From Actinomyces sp. (GTDB lineage Bacteria; Actinomycetota; Acidimicrobiia; Acidimicrobiales; Aldehydirespiratoraceae), in assembly GCA_003697065.1 (NCBI GenBank), contig RFFY01000749.1:1-6678 (forward strand): a stretch of DNA of 6,678 nt, read 5' to 3'. Position 1 is the stretch's first letter. Every line of letters starts with the position of its first letter. Below, piece after piece: positions 1 to 4,752 of this stretch. The notes below the pieces were generated by a model. That model was not told where the DNA came from, made no database searches, and saw only the letters and a list, made by a program, of their open reading frames with translations. Both the position numbers and the translations under genes were made by a program.

Positions 1-1
1 C

Positions 2-190
2 GGGTCGAGCGAGGCGGCGCCCCCGCTGAAGGTCGGCGACGACGTGCGCCACGCCTCCTGGGGCGAGGGCGTGGTCATCGACGTCGAGGGCACCGGCGAT
101 CGGGCCGAGGCCACGGTCCGCTTCCCCTCGGTGGGCGAGAAGCGCCTCCTGCTCGCCTGGGCGCCCCTCGAGAGGATCGAACGGGTCTGA
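2..190 (+). CDS. pcrA: ATP-dependent DNA helicase PcrA/UvrD1, C-terminal end only (partial)
   Basis: This is the last 62 codons of a gene that starts outside the window; it ends at TGA 188-190. The visible peptide has a linker (SSEAAPP) and then a small beta-barrel-like tail with VGDDVRHASWGEGVV, followed by VRFPS and ending LERIERV. A tail of this kind (a 'V.H..WG.G.V' strand pair, then 'FP..G.K.L' and 'APLE') is typical of the Tudor-like C-terminal domain of PcrA/UvrD superfamily 1 helicases, which contacts RNA polymerase. The motor domains are not in view, so helicase activity is inferred from the tail and from synteny with sucCD downstream, an order known for actinobacterial uvrD1. Another protein with this small domain, such as a different UvrD-like helicase, cannot be excluded. 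Confidence 0.8.
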   Translation, partial: GSSEAAPPLKVGDDVRHASWGEGVVIDVEGTGDRAEATVRFPSVGEKRLLLAWAPLERIERV

Positions 191-196
191 CCCCGG

Positions 197-210
197 GCCG
201 GTCCGCCGGC
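197..210 (+). terminator. Possible short terminator hairpin after pcrA
   Basis: GCCGG (197-201) can pair with CCGGC (206-210) around a TCCG loop, seven bases after the helicase stop. The stem is only five base pairs and no T-run follows, so in such GC-rich DNA it may be chance. It is the only candidate for ending the helicase transcript before the control region of the oxidase operon. Confidence 0.22.
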
Positions 211-230
211 GCCGACCACTCTGCGGATCG

Positions 231-244
231 GGGACCTAGGTCCC
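231..244. promoter_or_regulatory. Perfect 14-bp palindrome resembling a DosR/DevR box
   Basis: The sequence GGGACCTAGGTCCC is exactly its own reverse complement. It has the GGGAC-N4-GTCCC architecture of the mycobacterial DosR (DevR) site, whose usual centre is TWWA; here the centre is CTAG. Its midpoint (237.5) lies about 44 bases before base 281/282, where a leaderless transcript of the cupredoxin gene could begin, and it abuts a TTGACG hexamer at 246-251. Activator sites of NarL/FixJ-family regulators often sit next to or over the -35 element like this. The palindrome and its position are seen directly. That a DosR-like, hypoxia- or NO-responsive regulator binds it is inference. Confidence 0.6.
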
Positions 245-245
245 T

Positions 246-274
246 TTGACGGGCCCCCCTGCTGCTGGTTTCGT
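246..274 (+). promoter_or_regulatory. Candidate promoter of the ba3 oxidase operon
   Basis: TTGACG at 246-251 matches a -35 consensus closely. Seventeen bases further is TTTCGT (269-274), a poor -10 that keeps only the first and last T and is preceded by TGG. A start site about seven bases later would fall at or next to the GTG at 282, giving a leaderless message, which is common in actinobacteria. The same TTG at 246 can also be read as an in-frame start codon. I prefer the promoter reading because codons 246-281 include several T-ending ones (CCT GCT GCT GGT), unlike the strongly G/C-ending gene that follows. Weakness of the -10 keeps confidence low. Confidence 0.35.
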
Positions 275-281
275 GGCGCCC

Positions 282-830
282 GTGAACGAGCCGACCACAA
301 CCCCCGAGGCCGCCGACGTCGCCAGCGACCCGCCGGCCGCTCCCCCGTCCGTGACCGAGATCCCCTACGGGACGGCCCAGGCCGCCTGGCTGGTGATCCT
401 CACCCCCCTGTCCGTGCTGGCCTTCGTCTTGTCGATCGTCGCCCTCGTGGTGGCCGCCAACAACGAGGGCGGTGGGTCCACCGTGGTGGCACCGGCGGCG
501 GGATCGCCCGGCGCCACCGAGGTCACCGTGGGCCTGCACGAGTTCGCCTTCGACCCCGACGTGGTGGCGGTCGCCGCCGACACCGACGTGGCCGTCACCC
601 TCGACAACACGGGAGCGGTCCAGCACACCTGGGCCGTCCTGCGGGCCGGTGCCGATCCCGCCGACGAGTCGCGGGTCACCGAGGACATGATCCTCACCGA
701 ACTGGGCCCGGTCGATCCGGGAGCCAGCGTCGCCGGCACCGTGAATCTGCCCGCCGGCACCTACAAGGTCATCTGCACGATCCCCGGCCACTTCGATGCC
801 GGCATGAGCGGAGAGTTGGTGGTGGGCTGA
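282..830 (+). CDS. Membrane-anchored cupredoxin (type 1 blue-copper protein), first gene of the oxidase operon
   Basis: This is a 182-residue protein from the GTG at 282; a longer reading from TTG 246 adds 12 residues. Residues 1-33 are a Pro/Thr/Ala-rich, acidic cytoplasmic tail, and about 36-59 form one membrane helix (AWLVILTPLSVLAFVL onward). A Gly/Ala-rich linker to about 78 leads to an extracytoplasmic cupredoxin domain from about 80 to the end. A complete type 1 copper site is visible: His115 in QHTWAV, then Cys165-X4-His170-X4-Met175 in VICTIPGHFDAGM. Such proteins carry single electrons. Its stop is one base before the next start, so it is translated together with oxidase subunits IIa, II and I. 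An electron-donor role toward the CuA subunit is inferred from that context. It lacks the two-Cys CuA motif, so it is not itself a subunit II. No convincing Shine-Dalgarno precedes either start, which fits a leaderless message. Confidence 0.85.
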   Translation: MNEPTTTPEAADVASDPPAAPPSVTEIPYGTAQAAWLVILTPLSVLAFVLSIVALVVAANNEGGGSTVVAPAAGSPGATEVTVGLHEFAFDPDVVAVAADTDVAVTLDNTGAVQHTWAVLRAGADPADESRVTEDMILTELGPVDPGASVAGTVNLPAGTYKVICTIPGHFDAGMSGELVVG

Positions 831-831
831 C

Positions 832-1002
832 ATGGGCGAACCGACCGACGAGACGACCACGCCTGCGCCGGCGACGGGATCCGCAGGGAGTGGTGACGAG
901 GAGATCCACCCCCGGGGCACCTTCTTTCTCATGGTGCTCTTCCTGATGGTGATCGCGGCCATGTGGCTGTGGATGTACGTCCTGTTGTGGCAGAGGGGCT
1001 GA
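832..1002 (+). CDS. cbaD: Cytochrome c oxidase subunit IIa (CoxIIa-like), single-helix small subunit
   Basis: This is a 56-residue protein starting one base after the cupredoxin stop and ending one base before subunit II. The first 25 residues are polar and Thr/Pro/Gly-rich. They are followed by HPRGTFFLMV, one hydrophobic helix (about 31-52), and a short WQRG tail. The 'P-(K/R)-G, helix, aromatic/aliphatic end, RG' layout matches subunit IIa of Thermus thermophilus ba3 oxidase (34 residues, ending ARG), here with a longer cytoplasmic head. In ba3 oxidase this helix packs against subunits I and II and completes the two-helix arrangement found in subunit II of other oxidases. Placement between the cupredoxin and subunit II supports the call. 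A different small membrane protein is possible because little sequence is available for comparison. Confidence 0.78.
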   Translation: MGEPTDETTTPAPATGSAGSGDEEIHPRGTFFLMVLFLMVIAAMWLWMYVLLWQRG

Positions 1003-1003
1003 C

Positions 1004-1477
1004 ATGGAGATCGACCGGTACGAGCGGTGGTTCATGACCGCCACCTTCCTCATGATCTGCGGCGCCATCGCCGCTCTCGTCATCTCGGTGGTCGGTCACC
1101 AGGCCTCCCTGGCGACGCCGGCCGGGCGGGTCGTGCCGTCCGAGATCGACTCGACCCCGCCTTTCGACGACCCGGGTCTGCACCAGACCGGTCCCGGCGA
1201 GTACGAGCTGGTGCTCGTCGCCCAGACCTGGTCGTGGACCCCGAACGAGGTCCACGTGCCGGCGGGATCGACGGTCACGATCCTGGCCACCTCGCGAGAC
1301 GTGATCCACGGGATCCGCATCCGTGACACCAACGCCAACGTCATGGTCATCCCGGGTCAGATCTCGGAGGTGAAGGACGTGAGCTTCGACGAGCCGGGCA
1401 CCTACTGGCTCTTCTGCCACGAGTACTGCGGCATCGGACACCAGGGCATGAGCGCCCGCATCATCGTCGACGAGTGA
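1004..1477 (+). CDS. cbaB: ba3-type cytochrome c oxidase subunit II (CuA subunit)
   Basis: This is a 157-residue protein that accepts electrons into the dinuclear CuA centre and passes them to subunit I. Residues about 10-32 form its only membrane helix, as in B-family oxidases, where the second helix is supplied by subunit IIa. The rest is an extracytoplasmic cupredoxin fold. CuA ligands are complete: His in DVIHGIRI, and the cluster FCHEYCGIGHQGM with both Cys, the bridging Glu, His and Met. Thermus ba3 has Gln where this protein has the Glu of HEY. Near the N-terminus, RYERWF places Glu7 where Thermus subunit II has Glu15, at the mouth of the K-type proton path. No cytochrome c domain is fused. 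The start is supported by AGAGGGG at 992-998, five bases before the ATG. Confidence 0.95.
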   Translation: MEIDRYERWFMTATFLMICGAIAALVISVVGHQASLATPAGRVVPSEIDSTPPFDDPGLHQTGPGEYELVLVAQTWSWTPNEVHVPAGSTVTILATSRDVIHGIRIRDTNANVMVIPGQISEVKDVSFDEPGTYWLFCHEYCGIGHQGMSARIIVDE

Positions 1478-1493
1478 CGCCAGGGAGCATGAC

Positions 1494-3227
1494 GTGACGA
1501 TCCTCGAACACCCCCAGGACCCGTCGGCCGAGGTCGACACGACGAGCGCCGAGCCCGTCGTCGTCGAGCACCCCCCGGTCTGGCGGATCGACATCGCCGG
1601 CGTCACCAAGGCCGACCTGGCCCCGGTGCGGTGGCAGCTCTGGCTCGCCTACGTCGGCTTCGCACTCGGTGCGGCGATGGGCATCCTCCAGGCCGTCGAC
1701 CGGGTCGACATCGACCTCTACGACCAGGTGGGCCTGGCCAGCTACTACCAGGGCCTCACCCTCCACGGGGTGGGCCTCGCCCTCATCTTCACCTTCTGCT
1801 TCGCCAACGCCTTCGTGTCCCTGTTGGGGATGCGGGCCTACGGGCGCCCCCTGCCCCGGGGACTGTCCCAGGCGGCGGCGTGGAGCGCCTGGGTGGGCGT
1901 GGCTCTGGCCGGCACCGCCATCGTGATGAACAAGGCGACCGTCCTGTTCACCTTCTACACGCCCCTGCAGGCCACGCCCGTGTTCTACATCGGGGCCGTC
2001 TTGCTGGTGATCTCGACCTGGCTGGTACTCGCCGCCTTGATCGTGACCCACCGCCGCTGGCGTGCCGAGCACCCCCTCGAGCGGGTCCCCCTGCTCGGCT
2101 ACGTCTCGCTCACCACCTACCTGATGTGGTTCCTCGCCAGCCTGGGCATCGCCATCGAGGTCCTGGGCTGGGTCCTGCCCTTCGCCCTGGGCTGGCGCGA
2201 CACCGTCGACCCCCAGTTCACCCGCATCCTGTTCTGGTTCACGGGCCATCCCATCGTCTACTTCTGGCTCCTGCCCATCTACATCTCGTGGTACCTGAGC
2301 CTGCCCAAGCTGGTGGGGGGCAAGGTGTACAGCGACGGGCTGGTGCGGATGGTGTTCCTGGCCTTCCTCATCTTGTTGCCCGTCGGTGTGCACCACCAGT
2401 TCACCGACCCCGGGATCCCCTTCACCTCGAAGTCGATCTCGTGGATCCTCACCTTCTTCATCTTCTACCCGTCGACCGTCACGGCCTTCTCGGTCTTCGC
2501 CTCCCTCGAGATGGGTGGCCGTGCCCGCGGCGGCAAGGGGCTGATCGGGTGGATCTTCAAGCTCCCCTGGGGCAACCCGGCGGTCGCCGGTCAGCTCCTC
2601 GCCGGTATCGGCTTCATGCTCGGTGGGGCCTCGGGCTTCATCAACGCCAGCTACGTGATCAACAACGAGGTGCACAACACGGCCTTCATCGTCGGCCACT
2701 TCCATCTCACCGTGGGTACCGGCGTCGCCTTGTCGATCATGGCGATCTCCTACTGGATGGTGCCCTACCTGACGGGTCGGGCCCTGTGGGGGCGCCGGGT
2801 GGCCCTGGCGCAGGTGTGGCTGTGGCTCATCGGCGTGCTGACCTTCTCGCGGGGCCAGATGTGGGGCGGCATCGAGGGGATGCCCCGACGCACCTACATC
2901 TCGGCCGCCCCCTACGTCGACGCCCAGGGGAGCTCGTGGGACTGGTCGAACGCCCTCACCGCCATCGGTGGGTCCCTCATGTTCATCTCCGCCGTGCTGT
3001 TCTTCGTGGTGATCATCGCCACCTTGAACCACTCCAAGGCGGTGACGGGGGTGCAGGAGATCCCGGTGGCCGAGCTGGTCCACGGTCCGAAGCGCTCGTG
3101 GGCGATCGTCGACGAGCTGAAGATCTGGGCGGCGGTGGCCATGATCCTGACCGTCATCGTCTACGGCGAGGTCATCGCCCACTACTGGCCCCTCAACGAG
3201 GTGGCCCGGGCGGTCAGACCCTGGTGA
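1494..3227 (+). CDS. cbaA: ba3-type (B-family) cytochrome c oxidase subunit I
   Basis: This is a 577-residue polytopic membrane protein that reduces O2 to water at a heme/CuB centre. All metal ligands are present: His91 (LTLHGVG) and His404 for the low-spin heme, His402 for the high-spin heme (GHFHLTVG), and His252, His300 and His301 (GHPIVYFW, VGVHHQFTDPG) for CuB. Tyr256 is positioned for the His-Tyr crosslink. The K-type proton path of Thermus ba3 is kept: Tyr263 and Tyr267, then Ser327, Thr330 and Ser333 (Thr in Thermus). SYYQGLTLHG, NKATVLFTFY and MWFLASLG are further B-family signatures. About 40 N-terminal residues are a hydrophilic cytoplasmic extension. The GTG start has AGGGAG at 1482-1487, six bases away; the ATG at 1489 is out of frame and stops at once. 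The heme type (a or o) cannot be told. No subunit III or heme-synthesis gene is nearby. Confidence 0.96.
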   Translation: MTILEHPQDPSAEVDTTSAEPVVVEHPPVWRIDIAGVTKADLAPVRWQLWLAYVGFALGAAMGILQAVDRVDIDLYDQVGLASYYQGLTLHGVGLALIFTFCFANAFVSLLGMRAYGRPLPRGLSQAAAWSAWVGVALAGTAIVMNKATVLFTFYTPLQATPVFYIGAVLLVISTWLVLAALIVTHRRWRAEHPLERVPLLGYVSLTTYLMWFLASLGIAIEVLGWVLPFALGWRDTVDPQFTRILFWFTGHPIVYFWLLPIYISWYLSLPKLVGGKVYSDGLVRMVFLAFLILLPVGVHHQFTDPGIPFTSKSISWILTFFIFYPSTVTAFSVFASLEMGGRARGGKGLIGWIFKLPWGNPAVAGQLLAGIGFMLGGASGFINASYVINNEVHNTAFIVGHFHLTVGTGVALSIMAISYWMVPYLTGRALWGRRVALAQVWLWLIGVLTFSRGQMWGGIEGMPRRTYISAAPYVDAQGSSWDWSNALTAIGGSLMFISAVLFFVVIIATLNHSKAVTGVQEIPVAELVHGPKRSWAIVDELKIWAAVAMILTVIVYGEVIAHYWPLNEVARAVRPW

Positions 3228-3237
3228 CGGCGTCGTG

Positions 3238-3275
3238 ACGGGGTCCGGCCGCCCGTGCGGGGGGCCGGGCCCCGT
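3238..3275 (+). terminator. Strong 17-bp hairpin ending the oxidase operon
   Basis: Bases 3238-3254 pair with 3259-3275 around a four-base GTGC loop. Fifteen pairs are Watson-Crick, one is G-T and one is a G-G mismatch (3251/3262). It starts 11 bases after the subunit I stop. No T-run follows, so it would act as a T-less hairpin terminator, a form proposed for GC-rich actinobacteria. Lying between two convergent operons, it can fold on both strands and may serve both. Confidence 0.55.
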
Positions 3276-3280
3276 GCCGC

Positions 3281-3312
3281 GTCCGGCGGAGCCCGGGCGC
3301 TCTCGGGCGGAC
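3281..3312 (-). terminator. Bulged hairpin just past the alaX stop
   Basis: GTCC (3281-3284) pairs with GGAC (3309-3312), and GCCCG (3291-3295) with CGGGC (3304-3308), with a six-base bulge on one side and an eight-base loop. It lies two bases beyond the alaX stop on the minus strand. It has no T-run and is weaker than the adjacent 3238-3275 hairpin, so a role as terminator is only a possibility. Confidence 0.28.
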
Positions 3313-3314
3313 GC

Positions 3315-4058
3315 TCAGGTGTCGTGGATGACGATCCGGAGGCGCTTGTTGCCCTTGCCCTTGGACTCGGTCTTCGTCACCTCGAAGCGGCCGATCTCGC
3401 CCGTGGAGGCGACGTGGGTGCCGCCGTCGGCCTGCTTGTCGAGCCCGACGATGTCGACGACGCGTATCTCGGTCACCGAGTCGGGCACGAGGTTGACCTT
3501 GGTGCGGATCAAGGCGTCGTCGGCCAGGGCCACCGAGCGGGGCAGGAAGGAGATCTCGATCGGGCGGTCGGCGGCGATCTCGGCGTTGACGCGCTCGGTC
3601 ACGGTGGCGGCGAAACCCTCCGGGAGGGGATCGAAGGCGAAGTCCATGCGGGCCCGCAGGGGTTCCATGTTGCCGCCCGTGACGACGACGCCCCACTCGT
3701 TCCAGATGACGCCGCACAGCACGTGCAGGGCCGAGTGGGTGCGCATCAGGCGGTGACGCCGGTCCCAGTCGAGCTCGCCGTGCACGGGGGTGCCGACCGG
3801 GGGCACGACGAGCTCGTCGTCGGGCTCGTCGGCGGCGAGATGGTGCCACACCAGGGGTCCCTTGCCGGTGACGTCGACCACCCGGGCCCGACCGTCCCCC
3901 CATGTCAGCGAACCCGTGTCGTGGGGTTGACCGCCGCCGGTGGCGTAGAAGACGGTCCGGTCGAGGGCGACCCGGTCACCGTCGACGGCGACGACGGTCG
4001 CGTCGACGGTGCGCTGGTGGGCGTCGCGGAGATACAGGCGGTCGGTGGTGTCGCTCAT
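3315..4058 (-). CDS. alaX: AlaX-type alanyl-tRNA editing hydrolase
   Basis: This is a 247-residue freestanding relative of the editing domain of alanyl-tRNA synthetase. The family hydrolyses Ser-tRNA(Ala), and in some members Gly-tRNA(Ala), in the cytoplasm. An N-terminal beta-barrel part carries the Gly-rich motif FYATGGGQPHDTG (37-49). The editing core has the first metal motif His108-X3-His112 (RTHSALHVL) and a second, DKQADGGTHVASTGEIG (207-223). His215 is kept in the second motif, but the residue that is Cys in AlaRS and several AlaX proteins (C-X3-H) is Asp211 here. There is no aminoacylation domain. The length fits the AlaX-M class. A Lys/Arg-rich stretch near the end (TESKGKGNKRLR) could touch RNA. 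The ATG overlaps the stop of the upstream gene by four bases, with GAGGAGG about 13 bases before it, so the two genes are probably translationally coupled. Confidence 0.92.
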   Translation of the reverse strand: MSDTTDRLYLRDAHQRTVDATVVAVDGDRVALDRTVFYATGGGQPHDTGSLTWGDGRARVVDVTGKGPLVWHHLAADEPDDELVVPPVGTPVHGELDWDRRHRLMRTHSALHVLCGVIWNEWGVVVTGGNMEPLRARMDFAFDPLPEGFAATVTERVNAEIAADRPIEISFLPRSVALADDALIRTKVNLVPDSVTEIRVVDIVGLDKQADGGTHVASTGEIGRFEVTKTESKGKGNKRLRIVIHDT

Positions 4059-4555
4059 GGCAGGGATCCGGCCTCCTCGGGGGTGAGATCGACGGTGACG
4101 TCGACGCGGACCCGGCCCTCGTCGTCGACGGTGACGGGATGGTGCACGAGATCGTCGCCGTCGGGGCCGACCGTGTCGGTCGGGTCACACGAGTCGACGA
4201 GCACGCCCTCGTCGGGGGACCAGGTGAAGAAGCAGTCGCGGGGGTCGTCGGCGCGGCGGGCGTCGAAGGCGAACCACCCGGTGGCGGGGTCGTCACCGAC
4301 ATGGGAGACGATGATGTCGTCGCTGCCGCCGGCCACGTCGGAGAAGAGCAGGGGGCCGCCCTCGGCGATCTGGGCGGCCATCCGCTCGGCCCGGCCGGCG
4401 TCGAAGTCGCGGTCGCCGAGGCGGATCTCGACCTTGCCGCCCTGACCCGCCAGCCACAACACGAAGGCGACGAGAAGCACGGCGACGAGCACCCCCGTCA
4501 CCCCGACCACCAGGGCGCTGCGGGTGTTGATCTGGGGTCCGCGGGCGACGGGCAT
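4055..4555 (-). CDS. Membrane-anchored protein of unknown function with a Rieske-like, ligand-less C-terminal domain
   Basis: This is a 166-residue protein. Residues 1-12 are basic, and about 14-37 form one membrane helix (SALVVGVTGVLVAVLLVAFV onward) without a lipobox, so it is likely an anchor with the rest outside. The C-terminal part has a pattern reminiscent of Rieske folds: GPLLFSDV (67-74), GWFAFDAR (93-100), then CFFTW (108-112), DEGVLVDSC (115-123), PDGDDLVHHPVTV (131-143) and a closing GRVRVDV strand. Only two Cys (108 and 123) are present and the Cys-X-His pairs that hold a 2Fe-2S cluster are absent, so a working Rieske centre is not expected; a disulfide between the two Cys is possible. 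This family link is inference from pattern only. The gene leads the alaX operon. The ATG at 4555 has no close Shine-Dalgarno, and no other in-frame ATG, GTG or TTG was seen just upstream. Confidence 0.72.
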   Translation of the reverse strand: MPVARGPQINTRSALVVGVTGVLVAVLLVAFVLWLAGQGGKVEIRLGDRDFDAGRAERMAAQIAEGGPLLFSDVAGGSDDIIVSHVGDDPATGWFAFDARRADDPRDCFFTWSPDEGVLVDSCDPTDTVGPDGDDLVHHPVTVDDEGRVRVDVTVDLTPEEAGSLP

Positions 4556-4611
4556 GGCGGCGGGCGTGTCCTCGGCGTGGGTCCACCGCGTCAGCGGCGG
4601 CGGATGAGGGG

Positions 4612-4639
4612 TTGACGGTGGCGGCGGTCCTAGTATCGC
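4612..4639 (+). promoter_or_regulatory. Candidate sucCD promoter in the divergent gap
   Basis: TTGACG at 4612-4617 is a near-consensus -35 hexamer. TAGTAT (4631-4636) is a good -10 by sequence but only 13 bases away; TATCGC (4634-4639) has a 16-base gap but a poorer match. This is the only AT-containing patch in the 197-base gap (4556-4752) between the minus-strand operon and sucC. The remaining leader of roughly 110 bases up to 4752 shows no riboswitch or attenuator that I recognise. Confidence 0.3.
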
Positions 4640-4737
4640 CGGGGCCGCGGTGTCCGGTCCTGTCGGGCGACGCCGATCCCGCCGTTCGGGGTCTCCCGGC
4701 GCGTCCGGTCGCCGCTGCCGCGTCGTCGCTGTCGACC

Positions 4738-4744
4738 AGGGAGG
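4738..4744 (+). promoter_or_regulatory. Ribosome binding site that fixes the sucC start
   Basis: AGGGAGG lies eight bases before the GTG at 4753. It is the best Shine-Dalgarno in the window. It shows that translation starts at that GTG and not at the in-frame TTG at 4612, which would add 47 residues with no resemblance to SucC. Confidence 0.8.
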
Positions 4745-4752
4745 CTCGACCG

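Noticed and set aside
75..962. A 295-residue minus-strand open frame opposite the cupredoxin
   Set aside because: It spans the helicase end, the control region and two genes on the other strand, and its product is low-complexity Gly/Arg/His-rich.
1004..1477. Reading subunit II as nitrous-oxide reductase or a stand-alone CuA protein
   Set aside because: Size, one N-terminal helix, Glu7 and direct linkage to subunit I all fit ba3 subunit II; the beta-propeller of nitrous-oxide reductase is absent.
1461..3182. A 573-residue open frame on the minus strand opposite subunit I
   Set aside because: It is the antisense shadow of a gene with all oxidase ligands, and has low-complexity Asp/Gly/His/Glu-rich composition.
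1631..3238. A 535-residue open frame on the plus strand in another frame of subunit I
   Set aside because: Arg/Pro/His/Gly-rich composition typical of a shifted frame in GC-rich DNA; the overlapping frame is clearly the oxidase.
3255..4445. A 396-residue plus-strand open frame across the alaX operon
   Set aside because: It is antisense to AlaX, whose metal motifs are clear, and crosses two genes and the terminator region without any recognisable domain.
4612..4752. A 47-residue N-terminal extension of SucC from TTG 4612
   Set aside because: The TTG lies in a -35-like hexamer, the extension resembles nothing in SucC, and a strong Shine-Dalgarno points to GTG 4753 where the conserved N-terminus begins.
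4645..4752. Possible riboswitch or leader element before sucC
   Set aside because: The roughly 110-base leader is GC-rich, but I could find no known aptamer core, leader peptide or terminator/antiterminator pair.
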